Shown here: positions 15,416-25,069 of the stretch, piece after piece
How positions within the stretch are numbered: the stretch's first letter is position 1
Layout: each line of letters starts with the position of its first letter
Source: Bacteroidales bacterium
GTDB taxonomy: Bacteria; Bacteroidota; Bacteroidia; Bacteroidales; UBA1556
Length of the DNA: 64,000 bases
Direction: 5' to 3'
Assembly (NCBI GenBank): GCA_023146135.1
Contig: JAGLCR010000026.1
Location: 1-64,000, forward strand
Notes under the pieces: generated by a model
What the model was told of the DNA's origin: nothing
Seen by the model: only the letters and a program-made list of their open reading frames with translations
Databases searched by the model: none
Position numbers and translations under genes: made by a program

Positions 15416-16792
15416 TTATTTCCCAAACAGCTCTTTAAAAACCCCTTTCAAAGAACTTAATCCTACAATACGAATGGTAAAATCTTTTTGGTGAATTCCT
15501 TTGAGGTTGTATTTGGAAACAATGATTTTTTCAAAGCCTAATTTCTCTGCTTCACGAATACGTTGGTCAGGATGGTTTACTGAGCGTATTTCACCAGAGA
15601 GCCCAACCTCTGCAGCGAAGCAAATCTTTTCGCTAATCGTCAAATCATAATTGGAAGAAAGCACAGCACAAACTACGGCTAAATCAATGGCAGGGTCGTC
15701 CACTTTAAGACCGCCAGCGATATTCAAAAACACATCCTTTGTTCCCAACTTAAAGCCTGATCGTTTTTCCAAAACAGCCAAAAGCATATTGAGCCTACGT
15801 GCGTCAAATCCAGTTGCAGATCGCTGTGGAGTGCCATATACAGCCGAGCTAGCTAATGCTTGCACTTCAATCAACATCGGTCGCCCACCTTCCATAGTTG
15901 CAGCAATGGCAACACCACTCGTTTGCTCTTCGCGTTGCGAAATAAGTATCTCTGAGGGGTTGCTCACCTCACGCATTCCTGTGCTAAGCATTTCGTAAAT
16001 TCCCAATTCGGAAGTGGAGCCAAAGCGGTTTTTATTGGATCGCAGAATGCGATAACCATAATTACGATCGCCCTCAAACTGCAAAACGGTATCTACCATA
16101 TGCTCCAAAATTTTGGGGCCTGCAATAGCTCCATCTTTAGTAATATGTCCAATTAAAAAAACGGGTGTATTGGTTTCTTTGGCATAACGCTGGAGTTCTC
16201 CAGCACATTCACGAATTTGAGAAATGCTTCCTGCTGTGGAATCTAAGGTGTCGGTTTGTAGCGTTTGAATGGAATCAATCACTAAAATATTAGGTTGCAC
16301 CTCTTTTACCTGCTGAAATATATTTGATGTTTTCGTTTCGTTAAGGATAAAACATTCTTCATTTTTTATTCCGATGCGCTCAGCACGCATTTTTATCTGC
16401 TGTTCACTTTCTTCACCTGACACATAGAGTATCCTCTGTCCCACCATTTGCAAGGCCACTTGCAGAATTAAGGTCGACTTACCAATACCGGGTTCACCAC
16501 CTACTAGCACCAAGGAACCAGGAACTAATCCGCCACCTAAAACACGATTTAGCTCACCATTCTTCATATCAATACGATTCTCTGTTTGGTATTTAATATT
16601 GCGAACAGCTTGTGGCTTTCGAGCTTTTGATGGGCCTTGATCGTCCTTCCAAGCTTTTTTGCTTTCCACTTGCAGCACCTCTTCAGTAATGGTGTTCCAC
16701 TCCCCACATGCAGAACATTTTCCCATCCATTTTGAGAATTCTGATCCACAATTCTTACAGAAAAAACTTGTTTTTGCTTTGGTTTTGGCCAT
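15416..16792 (-). CDS. radA: DNA repair protein RadA
   Basis: This is a 458-residue RecA-like ATPase/helicase that helps branch migration in recombinational repair. In order it has a four-Cys zinc finger (C12, C15, C26, C29), Walker A GGEPGIGKST, the RadA signature KNRFGST, and a Lon-protease-like C-terminal domain (VFLNIAGGLKVDDPAIDLA). The length is standard. It is the last gene of a minus-strand run pgi - rluA-type - radA, with gaps of 34 and 40 nt, so co-transcription is likely. Confidence 0.96.
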   Translation of the reverse strand: MAKTKAKTSFFCKNCGSEFSKWMGKCSACGEWNTITEEVLQVESKKAWKDDQGPSKARKPQAVRNIKYQTENRIDMKNGELNRVLGGGLVPGSLVLVGGEPGIGKSTLILQVALQMVGQRILYVSGEESEQQIKMRAERIGIKNEECFILNETKTSNIFQQVKEVQPNILVIDSIQTLQTDTLDSTAGSISQIRECAGELQRYAKETNTPVFLIGHITKDGAIAGPKILEHMVDTVLQFEGDRNYGYRILRSNKNRFGSTSELGIYEMLSTGMREVSNPSEILISQREEQTSGVAIAATMEGGRPMLIEVQALASSAVYGTPQRSATGFDARRLNMLLAVLEKRSGFKLGTKDVFLNIAGGLKVDDPAIDLAVVCAVLSSNYDLTISEKICFAAEVGLSGEIRSVNHPDQRIREAEKLGFEKIIVSKYNLKGIHQKDFTIRIVGLSSLKGVFKELFGK

Positions 16793-16832
16793 GGTTTTTT
16801 ATTTTTTGAATTGGGGGTAAAGATAAAAAATA

Positions 16833-17708
16833 TTAAGGAAATATCTTACGAAATTTAGATGGTAAAACACATTCTATTATAAGATTCTCATTGGAAACAG
16901 GATGTGTAAATCCCAAACTCGAAGCATGCAAGTAAAGACCTTTGCCCTTTAATTCTAATCCCTTCTTACTATACAATAAATCACCAAAAATAGGATTTCC
17001 AATAGACTCTAAGTGCTTACGCAATTGATGTCTACGACCTGTATAAGGTATTAATTTCACTAGATTCAAATAGGTGTATTTTGGAGATTCAACCCTTTTT
17101 AATACCTCATATTCAGATTTAGATTCTTTATCATCGATATCCGACTCTATCATCGCTCCACCCTCCATTTCGCCAATACAAATGGCATGGTATATTTTCT
17201 TAACTTTTCGTTCCTCAAAAAGCTTATTCAAACTTATAATAACACTTCGGGTTTTGCCAATCAATAACAGGCCGCTAGTAGGATAATCTAGCCTATGAAT
17301 AGGCTCAGGTACAGTGGAATCAGGCTGGTCGCTTGGCTTCAAATTGTGTGACAGTGCATGCTCTAAAGTCCATCTTTTATTACCACTAACTTCAATTCCG
17401 GCGGGCTTAATTACTACAGCTAAATAATCATCTTCATATAGTACTTCTATAGCTAGGTCAATAGTTGGTGGCAATGCTTTATTTTGATCCTCAAAAACAT
17501 CAATTTTTTCACCACCAAAAATATAATCAGCCGTAAAACCACGCTTATCATTTATATAAATCAAACCCTTTTTTACCGCATTCTTAAATGCCTTTCGTGA
17601 ATTTATACTTCGAAAATAGGAATTGGACAAATCAGACAAACGTACTCCCTTTTCAAGCATAGGCACTTGAATAGTTTCAATCAAAAGATTTTTGTTAAGC
17701 AGAGTCAT
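16833..17708 (-). CDS. RluA-family RNA pseudouridine synthase
   Basis: This 291-residue enzyme isomerises uridine to pseudouridine in RNA. It has an N-terminal S4-like RNA-binding segment (about residues 18-75, VRLSDLSNSYFRSINSRKAF) and the RluA catalytic motif IHRLDYPTSGLLLIGK with the catalytic Asp. The later motif TGRRHQLRKHLESIGNPIFGD is also typical. Which RNA position it modifies cannot be told from sequence alone. It lies between pgi and radA in the same direction. Confidence 0.92.
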   Translation of the reverse strand: MTLLNKNLLIETIQVPMLEKGVRLSDLSNSYFRSINSRKAFKNAVKKGLIYINDKRGFTADYIFGGEKIDVFEDQNKALPPTIDLAIEVLYEDDYLAVVIKPAGIEVSGNKRWTLEHALSHNLKPSDQPDSTVPEPIHRLDYPTSGLLLIGKTRSVIISLNKLFEERKVKKIYHAICIGEMEGGAMIESDIDDKESKSEYEVLKRVESPKYTYLNLVKLIPYTGRRHQLRKHLESIGNPIFGDLLYSKKGLELKGKGLYLHASSLGFTHPVSNENLIIECVLPSKFRKIFP

Positions 17709-17742
17709 AAGTTTTGTCCGTTAGCGTAGTGTGTGGTGATAA

Positions 17743-19083
17743 CTAAAAACGCTTATATATTTCCGCACTATCCGCCTCGTGACCCGGTTTACGTAATAAT
17801 GCAAACATATTCTTTTTGTATGCCTCCACACCTGGCTGGTCAAATGGATTTACTCCCAAAATATAACCACTGTAGGCACATGCTAATTCGAAAAAATAAA
17901 TTAACTGCCCCAAATTGTACTCATCAATTTGCTCTATACTGATTTTGATATTAGGTACACCACCATCCAAATGGGCCAATGTAGTTCCCTTTTCAGCCAT
18001 CTCATTTACATATTCAATATGCTTGCCAGCCAAATAATTAAGCCCATCAAGGTTTTGCTCATCTTCGGGTACCAGTATCGAACTTTGGGCTTTTTCCACA
18101 GAAATTAAAGTCTCAAAGATTACTCTCCTACCCTCTTGAATATATTGCCCCATGGAATGCAAATCGGTAGTAAAATTTGCCCCTGCCGGGAAAATACCTT
18201 TTTGCTCCTTTCCTTCGCTTTCACCATACAGCTGCTTCCACCATTCGGTGAAATACATCAACTTGGGGCTGAAGTTTATAAGCATCTCAATATCAAATCC
18301 CTTTTGCAAAAGCGCATTTCGTGAAGCGGCATAAAGTGCTGCTGGATTTCGATCCATCGACGTATCATTCAAACAATAATCTTTCATATCACGAGCTCCT
18401 TGCACTAAAGCTCTAATATCAAAACCAGCAACAGCAATGGGCAATAATCCAACAGGGGTTAATACGGAATATCGACCTCCCACATCATCAGGAACCTCGT
18501 AGGTTTTATAGTTTTCTTGCTCAGCCAATATTTTTAATGCACCTCGCTCTTTATCAGTAATTGCTATAATTAATTTTTTGGCAGCCTCCTTACCAACTTT
18601 GCTTTCTAAATGATTCTTTAATAATCGAAAGGCAACAGCAGGCTCAGTGGTTGTTCCCGATTTGGAAATCACACAAATAGCATATTTTTTATCATCCAAA
18701 AATGTTAATAATTCTGATAAATAATCTTCGCTTAAATTCTGACCAGCATACAAAATCTTGGTTTCATTGCTTTGTTGAAAATCACTAAAGCTGTTTTTCA
18801 ATGCCTCTACCACAGCCTTTGCTCCTAGGTAAGAACCACCTATTCCAATTACTACCAAATAATTTACTTTAGAACGAATCGATAAGGCCGTTTGCTCAAT
18901 ATCTGTCAAATGCGCTTCTGTAATTTCTGAAGGTAATGTAAACCAGCCTAAAAAATCTTTCCCTTGGCCCGTTCTATCTATTATAGATTGGTGGTGTTGA
19001 TTTATTTCAGATTGAAATTTACTAATTTCATCCTTACTAACAAAGCTCTGAATATTATCAATACTTACTTTCATTGTTTTCAT
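17743..19083 (-). CDS. pgi: Glucose-6-phosphate isomerase
   Basis: This 446-residue cytosolic enzyme interconverts glucose-6-phosphate and fructose-6-phosphate. Visible family motifs are [41 protein letters not shown] and [15 protein letters not shown]. The length is that of the short bacterial (Firmicutes/Bacteroidota) form. A second in-frame ATG three codons in is also possible. A -7 box TATCTTTG lies upstream at 19107-19114 on the minus strand, 24 nt before the start. It is first in the pgi-rluA-radA run and diverges from psd. Confidence 0.96.
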   Translation of the reverse strand: MKTMKVSIDNIQSFVSKDEISKFQSEINQHHQSIIDRTGQGKDFLGWFTLPSEITEAHLTDIEQTALSIRSKVNYLVVIGIGGSYLGAKAVVEALKNSFSDFQQSNETKILYAGQNLSEDYLSELLTFLDDKKYAICVISKSGTTTEPAVAFRLLKNHLESKVGKEAAKKLIIAITDKERGALKILAEQENYKTYEVPDDVGGRYSVLTPVGLLPIAVAGFDIRALVQGARDMKDYCLNDTSMDRNPAALYAASRNALLQKGFDIEMLINFSPKLMYFTEWWKQLYGESEGKEQKGIFPAGANFTTDLHSMGQYIQEGRRVIFETLISVEKAQSSILVPEDEQNLDGLNYLAGKHIEYVNEMAEKGTTLAHLDGGVPNIKISIEQIDEYNLGQLIYFFELACAYSGYILGVNPFDQPGVEAYKKNMFALLRKPGHEADSAEIYKRF

Positions 19084-19106
19084 ACTGCTACATTTTTTAT
19101 GATTGA

Positions 19107-19114
19107 CAAAGATA
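19107..19114 (-). promoter_or_regulatory. -7 box of pgi
   Basis: TATCTTTG on the minus strand, in the 77-nt gap shared with the divergent psd gene. No convincing -33 at normal spacing. Confidence 0.4.
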
Positions 19115-19160
19115 CAAACACAAACAATAGATTTATTGGAAAAAAACCGACCTTTGCCAC

Positions 19161-20114
19161 ATGAACAAAAAAAAGAGATTATTATTTATTCTAGTCATAC
19201 TCCTTGGGGTTTTTCTATATCCATTTCATAATGCTGAGCCCATTCAGTATATTGATAGAGTCGATGGCGAGCTTAAAATAGAAAAAGTACCTGGCGAATA
19301 TTGGCTTAATTGGTTGTATAATAATCCAATTGGCGAACTCTCCTTACAGGCTTTTGTAAAACGTAAAGCTCTTTCAGATTGGTATGGAGATAGAATGGAT
19401 TTGCCTGAGTCGGCAAAAAAAGTGAATGCTTTTGTAAAAGAGTATAATATTGATTTGAGCATTGCACAAAAACAGGAATTTCTATCATTCAACGATTTTT
19501 TTTATCGAAAGCTAAAGCCTACGGCCCGCCCTATTAGCGGCGATAGTACTATCATTATTTCGCCCGCTGATGGCAAGTTGCTTGCTTATGACAATATTGA
19601 TAAACAAGATTTTATAGTAAAGGGATATAAGTTTAACTTAGCAGAATACTTACATGATTCGTTACTAACAAAACAATTTACTGGTGGAAGCTTGGTAATT
19701 GTGCGACTTTGCCCCACCGACTATCACCGATTTCATTTTCCCACCTCAGGTACAATTCAATCAAAAGCTCAGATAAGTGGTGATTTATACTCCGTTTCTC
19801 CCATTGCACTTCGTAAAAAAATTGAGCTTATATGCATGAATAAAAGGGAGTATGTAATAATTAATAATACCATAATTGGAGACTATATGTATTCTGAAGT
19901 TGGGGCCACCATGGTGGGATCTATTATACAAACCTATGAAAATGAGAATGTGATTAAAGGGCAAGAAAAAGGTTATTTCAAATTTGGAGGCTCCACAGTT
20001 ATTCTACTATTTGAAAAAGGAAGAATAATTATTGACCAAGACCTTTTGGAAAATACACAAAAAGGAATTGAAACAGCTATTTTGATGGGTGATCAATTGG
20101 GCTCTAGCTCTTAA
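19161..20114 (+). CDS. psd: Phosphatidylserine decarboxylase
   Basis: This 317-residue membrane-associated proenzyme makes phosphatidylethanolamine. It has an N-terminal hydrophobic anchor ([16 protein letters not shown]), the conserved [11 protein letters not shown] segment, the [11 protein letters not shown] motif and the self-cleavage site GGST with Ser278, which becomes the pyruvoyl group of the alpha chain. The long N-terminus, with the WYGDRMD region, is that of the type II-like form rather than the short 220-residue form common in other Bacteroidota. The GACCTTTG box lies only 4 nt before the ATG, so the leader may be very short. Confidence 0.93.
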   Translation: MNKKKRLLFILVILLGVFLYPFHNAEPIQYIDRVDGELKIEKVPGEYWLNWLYNNPIGELSLQAFVKRKALSDWYGDRMDLPESAKKVNAFVKEYNIDLSIAQKQEFLSFNDFFYRKLKPTARPISGDSTIIISPADGKLLAYDNIDKQDFIVKGYKFNLAEYLHDSLLTKQFTGGSLVIVRLCPTDYHRFHFPTSGTIQSKAQISGDLYSVSPIALRKKIELICMNKREYVIINNTIIGDYMYSEVGATMVGSIIQTYENENVIKGQEKGYFKFGGSTVILLFEKGRIIIDQDLLENTQKGIETAILMGDQLGSSS

Positions 20115-20181
20115 TACTAAAGCGTACTTAATTTTTGACTTATGATATGTCTATTTCAGAAAACAAAAAATTAGAAATGGT

Positions 20182-21447
20182 TTATCGAACCAATAGCTGA
20201 ATAGTAGATCTATTTTTTTGTTCCAAATATACCTTACGATCTCCAATCAAATCATCAATAATCTGTTGATTATAATGACGAATAGTAATCAATTCCATAT
20301 TACGATTATACCGCACTTTATAGTCATTTTGCATCTCTTGAATAAACCCAATCATATCCTCCCCGCCTTCGTCAATACATATGGAAAAGGAAATAGCCGA
20401 ATTTTGCATTAAATTGGCTTTCAAGCTATAGTTAGTCATTTGCAAAAATATCTTGGCCAAATTACTTTCGGCGATAAAGGAAAAATCGCGAGGTGAAATA
20501 CTAATTAATACTTGATTTTTTTTGAAAATATATGAAGGTATTAATTGATCATTAAAAGTATCGGCCTGAATAACTGATCCCTTTGAATCAGGGCTAACAA
20601 AAGATTTAATATACAGTGGAATATTTTTATTTTGAAGTGGCTTAATTGTCTTTGGATGTATAATACTTGCGCCATAATAGGCCAATTCGATGGTTTCTTT
20701 GAACGAAACCTTATCAAGCTTCTGAGTGTTCTCAAAAAACTTTGGATCAGCATTTAGCAAGCCAGGAACATCCTTCCAAATTGTCAATCCTTCGGCATCA
20801 AGCGCATAGGCAAATATAGCGGCTGAAAAATCAGAGCCCTCACGACCTAAAGTACTGGTATTTCCTTCCTTTGTGCGCGCAATAAATCCTTGACTTATCA
20901 CAAAATCATAATTGCTAAATAGTCCTTCGCAATGCTGTTTTATTATATCAGGGCTTTTTGTCCAATCTACTAAAGCATTACGATAATCGCTATTGGTTTC
21001 AATCATATCACGTGCATCGGCCCAAGCAATTGAAAACTCATGAGCACGTAAATAATGAAAAAGAATTTTTGTGGACAACAGCTCTCCAAAGGAAACGATA
21101 CGATCATACTCCAAATTAAAATCTTCGTTTGGGACTTCAGCTATCATGGAGGCCAGGTCATCAAATACCTGATCTAGATCCGCAAATATAGGGCAATCAG
21201 TATGCTCAAATAAATCCTTAGCGGTTTCATAATGAAATGTTTTTATATCATTAAATAATGCAAAGGTGGATTTCATTTGATTAAAGTAGGAATCGGCCAA
21301 TAACTCCAGTGCATTGGTCATTTTCCCCATGGCCGATAGTACTATCAAAGTTTTTCCACTTGCCTGATTCTGAAGAATACGTGCTACATTCTGCACAGCT
21401 TCTGCTGAATCTACTGAGGCACCTCCAAATTTAAAAACGTTAATCAT
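20182..21447 (-). CDS. lysC: Aspartate kinase
   Basis: This 421-residue kinase phosphorylates aspartate, the first step to lysine, threonine and methionine. It opens with VFKFGGASVDSAEAV, has GREGSDFSAAIFA in the substrate site, and ends in an ACT-like region (about residues 310-421), the allosteric part. It is the monofunctional form. It begins 7 nt after the stop of the UbiA-type gene in the same direction, so the two are probably one transcript although the pathways differ. Confidence 0.9.
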   Translation of the reverse strand: MINVFKFGGASVDSAEAVQNVARILQNQASGKTLIVLSAMGKMTNALELLADSYFNQMKSTFALFNDIKTFHYETAKDLFEHTDCPIFADLDQVFDDLASMIAEVPNEDFNLEYDRIVSFGELLSTKILFHYLRAHEFSIAWADARDMIETNSDYRNALVDWTKSPDIIKQHCEGLFSNYDFVISQGFIARTKEGNTSTLGREGSDFSAAIFAYALDAEGLTIWKDVPGLLNADPKFFENTQKLDKVSFKETIELAYYGASIIHPKTIKPLQNKNIPLYIKSFVSPDSKGSVIQADTFNDQLIPSYIFKKNQVLISISPRDFSFIAESNLAKIFLQMTNYSLKANLMQNSAISFSICIDEGGEDMIGFIQEMQNDYKVRYNRNMELITIRHYNQQIIDDLIGDRKVYLEQKNRSTIQLLVR

Positions 21448-21454
21448 CTTAAAA

Positions 21455-22318
21455 CTATTGATATAAAGAAATAATTACCAAAGTAGCAAAAATAATACTT
21501 GCAACACCGTTCATCGTAAAAAAAGCCATATTTACTTTGCTTAAATCGTTGGGTTTAACAATACGATGCTGGCTAAATAATAAACCAATAAATATCCCTG
21601 ATGCCATCCAATACCAAAACTGACCTCCCAATAAATACCCATTAATTAGTACTAATACGGCTGCGAGCAAATGGAGTATCTTTGAAATAAATAGCGCTCT
21701 ATTTTTTCCCAACAAAGACGGTATAGAGTGTAATTTATTAGTTTTATCGAATGATTCATCCTGTAGGGCATATATAATATCAAATCCAGCAGTCCAAAAC
21801 AAAACAATAAAGGAGAATATAATGGGAATAATACTATTAAACTCTGCTGTAACTGAAATATAAGCTCCAATCGGTGCAAGAGCCAATCCAGCACCTAGCA
21901 CAAGATGACAAAGAGGAGTAAATCGCTTGGTATAGCTATATCCTAAAATCACTAATAATGCCACAGGGCTAAGAAACAAAGTGAGCATATTAATTAAGCC
22001 ACTTACTCCAATAAAGAGTAAAGAGTTTATAATAACAAAGGCCAATGCTTTTTTTGAACTAATCACTCCCGCGGCAACTTCACGTTGTGCAGTTCGAGGG
22101 TTTATTTTATCTATATTTCGGTCCAAATAGCGATTGAAACCCATGGCAGCATTTCGCGCAAAAACCATGGCAAGAACAATATATATTAAAATAGTATAGT
22201 CAAATACGATCTCTGGATTAAGTTTAATGCCAAGAAAAAAACCAAGAATTGCAAAAGGCATAGCAAAAATGCTGTGACTAAATTTTACCATGGAAAGATA
22301 TTTCTTGATATTACTCAT
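21455..22318 (-). CDS. UbiA-family prenyltransferase (menaquinone-type)
   Basis: This 287-residue integral membrane enzyme has about eight transmembrane helices. The two Asp-rich motifs are NRYLDRNIDK and DIIYALQDESFD, which bind the prenyl diphosphate through magnesium. It resembles the 4-hydroxybenzoate/MqnP branch. Bacteroidota make menaquinone rather than ubiquinone, so a futalosine-pathway role is plausible but not proven. The start at 22318 (MSNIKKYLSMVKF) is preferred to one 48 nt upstream because it starts the conserved domain and leaves room for the -7 box TAAATTTG (22346-22353, minus strand). Confidence 0.85.
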   Translation of the reverse strand: MSNIKKYLSMVKFSHSIFAMPFAILGFFLGIKLNPEIVFDYTILIYIVLAMVFARNAAMGFNRYLDRNIDKINPRTAQREVAAGVISSKKALAFVIINSLLFIGVSGLINMLTLFLSPVALLVILGYSYTKRFTPLCHLVLGAGLALAPIGAYISVTAEFNSIIPIIFSFIVLFWTAGFDIIYALQDESFDKTNKLHSIPSLLGKNRALFISKILHLLAAVLVLINGYLLGGQFWYWMASGIFIGLLFSQHRIVKPNDLSKVNMAFFTMNGVASIIFATLVIISLYQ

Positions 22319-22345
22319 ACTTGATAATGTGCGATTGTTTGGCAG

Positions 22346-22353
22346 CAAATTTA
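22346..22353 (-). promoter_or_regulatory. -7 box of the ubiA-type gene / lysC transcript
   Basis: TAAATTTG on the minus strand, 27 nt before the preferred ATG. It shares its intergenic region with the divergent gene at 22443, which has its own TACCTTTG at 22415-22422. Confidence 0.45.
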
Positions 22354-22442
22354 AGTAAAAATGCATCTAATTCGAATTAGATTATTTGAATATGCTTAGC
22401 TATCCAAAAAAAGCTACCTTTGTACAAAGTAATCCCATTATT

Positions 22443-22898
22443 ATGGAAATCAAAGATATTCGTTCGGTAAAACATTGTATTCTCTGTCAAAAACGCAAAT
22501 ATGTTGATAGCGTAGGAACTCTCTGTAGCTTAACTAACGAGCGGGGAGAAATTACGGAAAGCTGCTCCGACTTTGATTTTAGAGAAGATATTGAACAGTA
22601 TATAGCACAGCTCAAAGAGGAGCAAAAGGAAGCTGAGCTAACACATGTGGTATTGCGAAAGCAAATGATCAAGTGGTTTTTGTTTGGTTTTATTATGTTT
22701 GTTGCAGGCATCAGTTTTTGGAATATGGAATGGAATCATGGAGCGGTTCATCTTTTAACAATCAGCTTAATAATAATTGGACTATTACTAATGCCTCAAG
22801 GCAGTTGGGAGTTTTTTCCCCACAAAATGCGTCTCAAAGCTAAACACCATGAAATACGTGAGTTTTTACTACTCGTTAAGCATTATAAGCAAAATTAA
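22443..22898 (+). CDS. Hypothetical two-helix membrane protein with Cys-rich N-terminus
   Basis: I do not recognise a named family. The 151-residue product has an N-terminal soluble part with four Cys (C in VKHCILCQKR, then TLCSL and ESCSDF), suggesting metal binding, then a charged helix, then two transmembrane segments (FLFGFIMFVAGISFW and LLTISLIIIGLLLM) and a short basic tail. The start at 22443 is preferred to one 57 nt upstream, because the -7 box TACCTTTG (22415-22422) lies inside that longer frame. It stands alone between the UbiA gene and pta. Confidence 0.75.
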   Translation: MEIKDIRSVKHCILCQKRKYVDSVGTLCSLTNERGEITESCSDFDFREDIEQYIAQLKEEQKEAELTHVVLRKQMIKWFLFGFIMFVAGISFWNMEWNHGAVHLLTISLIIIGLLLMPQGSWEFFPHKMRLKAKHHEIREFLLLVKHYKQN

Positions 22899-23009
22899 TA
22901 CTCCCCTATTATTCTCCTATTTATAACCATTTTATATATGCATAATGCGTATCTAACCCAATGATATTCAAGCAAAACAACAATAACAATAATTATTGTT
23001 AAAATTTTA

Positions 23010-23036
23010 TTTGTGTAGTAATAAACTTTACTTTTG
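23010..23036 (+). promoter_or_regulatory. Promoter of the pta operon
   Basis: TTTG at 23010-23013 and the -7 box TACTTTTG at 23029-23036 are 15 bp apart, slightly tighter than usual. The start codon of pta is 23 nt downstream. Confidence 0.45.
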
Positions 23037-23059
23037 CACAAATTTGAAACATCTATAAA

Positions 23060-24064
23060 ATGGGATTATTACAAGATATTATTCGCAATGCGCGAAAGCT
23101 AGAGAAAACTATTGTACTGCCTGAAGGTGATGCAGACCGTATGTTAAAAGCAGCTGACGTTATTTTGAATGCAAAAATTGCAAAAATTATTCTGATTGGA
23201 GACCCTAAAGTTATTTCCCGTAAGGTTAAAGAATTTGGGCTTAATGGTATTCAGAAGGCTGAGATAATCAACCCTCTAGACCATCCAAGACGTAAGGAAA
23301 TGAAAGACCTTTTATATGATATTCGAAAAGGAAAAGGCCTTACATTAGAACAAGCGGATGAGCTGGTAAACAACTCCTTATACTTAGCTCCATTATTGAT
23401 AAAAGCAGGTTATGCAGATGGTGAGGTTGCTGGTTCTGAAAATGCTACTGGCAACGTTTTACGCCCTGCATTTCAAATAGTAAAAACAGCAGCTAACAGC
23501 AGTGTTGTTTCGGGGGCATTTATAATGATTGTAGAAGATCAAACTTACGGCGATGATGGAATATTGGTTTTTGCAGACTGTGCAGTAAATCCAAATCCAA
23601 ATGCCAAACAATTAGCTGAAATAGCAGTAGCAACAGCTCAAACCGCAAAAAATATTGCCAAAATAGATCCCAAAGTAGCCATGCTAAGCTTCAGCACCAT
23701 GGGAAGTGGTAAACATGAAGATGTGGATAAGGTTATCGAAGCCACAAAGCTGGCTAAGGAAATGGACCCAGAATTAGCAATCGATGGCGAAATTCAACTT
23801 GATGCTGCTATAGTGGAATCGGTTGGGCGCAAGAAAGCCCCAGACAGTAAAGTTGCTGGATTAGCTAATGTATTAGTATTCCCAACATTAGATGCAGGAA
23901 ATATTGGTTATAAGCTTGTTCAACGTCTTGCTGGAGCCCAGGCAATTGGCCCAGTACTGCAAGGAATGGCTGCACCAATTAATGACTTATCACGTGGTTG
24001 TTCTGTGGACGACATCGTAAACTTGGTTGCTATTACTGCCAATCAAGCACAAGAAAAAGCCTAA
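23060..24064 (+). CDS. pta: Phosphate acetyltransferase
   Basis: This 334-residue enzyme of the PTA/PTB family converts acetyl-CoA and phosphate to acetyl phosphate. It shows KTIVLPEGDADRML at the start, ADGEVAGSENATGNVLRPAFQI in the middle, and FSTMGSGKHEDVDKV and FPTLDAGNIGYKLVQRLAGA near the end, all typical of Pta. The length fits the short, single-domain form. It is first in a three-gene operon ending with acetate kinase, which supports an acetyl rather than butyryl substrate. Confidence 0.92.
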   Translation: MGLLQDIIRNARKLEKTIVLPEGDADRMLKAADVILNAKIAKIILIGDPKVISRKVKEFGLNGIQKAEIINPLDHPRRKEMKDLLYDIRKGKGLTLEQADELVNNSLYLAPLLIKAGYADGEVAGSENATGNVLRPAFQIVKTAANSSVVSGAFIMIVEDQTYGDDGILVFADCAVNPNPNAKQLAEIAVATAQTAKNIAKIDPKVAMLSFSTMGSGKHEDVDKVIEATKLAKEMDPELAIDGEIQLDAAIVESVGRKKAPDSKVAGLANVLVFPTLDAGNIGYKLVQRLAGAQAIGPVLQGMAAPINDLSRGCSVDDIVNLVAITANQAQEKA

Positions 24065-24083
24065 TAAAAACCTAATAATATAT

Positions 24084-25067
24084 ATGATGAGTGAAAAATT
24101 AGAAGACTATGCTCTAAGCAAGAGTGTTCAGAATCAAGATGGTGGCGTAAAAGCTGGCTTAGTTGGCTGTGGATCAATGGGTCAAGAAATCGCTATTCTT
24201 ATCAGCAAAAGTGGTATTGAAGTTACTTTTGTTGAATTATCAGATTATAGAATTGCCAACGCTATTCGAAAAATGGAAGCCCAAATTGACGATGCAATAA
24301 GTCATTGGGGACTAACTGCTGGAGATAAACGAGCAATTATGTCCCGTATTACAGGCACCACAAATTATGATGATATTGCTGATTGCACTCTTGTAATTGA
24401 AGCAATAAACACTAAAAAATGGGTGCCTAATCAGCCCACTCGTAAAGATGTATTTCAAAAAATTGAACGAGTAGTTTCTGATGATTGCCTTATTGTATCC
24501 AATGCATCTACAATTGTAATATCTGATTTGGCGGTAGTACTAAAACGACCTTGCCGTGCAATTGGTGTGCATTTTATCTCACCAGTGCTCACCACAAAAA
24601 TAATTGAAGTAAATCGTTGTATAAATACCAGCGAGGAGGCTATTAAAAAGATTCAACGCTTTACTCGAATGCTTGGAAAAGACATTATTAAAGTTTATGG
24701 ATCGCCTGGAAATATTAGCACCCGATTAATTGTTCCGATGATTAATGAAGCCTGCGAATTGTTGATGGAAGGAGTAAGCACAGTAGCTGAAATTGATAAA
24801 ACAATGAAGGTAGGCTACGGAATGTTACGTGGGCCTTTCTCATTGGCCGATCGTATTGGTCTTGACAAGTTAACTAAGTGGATGGAAGGGCTATATAATG
24901 AGTATGGTGATGTTCGTTACAAAACCTCTCCTTTGATTCGTCGTATGGTGCGTGCAGGAATGCTTGGACGCAAAAGTGGCGAAGGTTTTTATTATTATGA
25001 TAATGGTAAAAAAGTAGAAAAAAATGGATCAGTATTTCAATTAGGTCACGAACAAAAACTATTTTAA
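24084..25067 (+). CDS. 3-hydroxyacyl-CoA dehydrogenase (3-hydroxybutyryl-CoA type)
   Basis: This 327-residue NAD(P)-dependent dehydrogenase has an N-terminal Rossmann domain (GLVGCGSMGQEIA) and the C-terminal 3HCDH domain (GYGMLRGPFSLADRIGLD, GRKSGEGFYYYD). The expected catalytic His lies in GVHFISPV, where most relatives have HFFNP, so the loop deviates. The start at 24084 avoids overlap with pta and begins after a 19-nt gap. Only 2 nt separate it from ackA. It reduces acetoacetyl-CoA or oxidises 3-hydroxybutyryl-CoA; its place between pta and ackA suggests a link between C4 acyl-CoA metabolism and acetate formation (inference). Confidence 0.88.
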   Translation: MMSEKLEDYALSKSVQNQDGGVKAGLVGCGSMGQEIAILISKSGIEVTFVELSDYRIANAIRKMEAQIDDAISHWGLTAGDKRAIMSRITGTTNYDDIADCTLVIEAINTKKWVPNQPTRKDVFQKIERVVSDDCLIVSNASTIVISDLAVVLKRPCRAIGVHFISPVLTTKIIEVNRCINTSEEAIKKIQRFTRMLGKDIIKVYGSPGNISTRLIVPMINEACELLMEGVSTVAEIDKTMKVGYGMLRGPFSLADRIGLDKLTKWMEGLYNEYGDVRYKTSPLIRRMVRAGMLGRKSGEGFYYYDNGKKVEKNGSVFQLGHEQKLF

Positions 25068-25069
25068 CA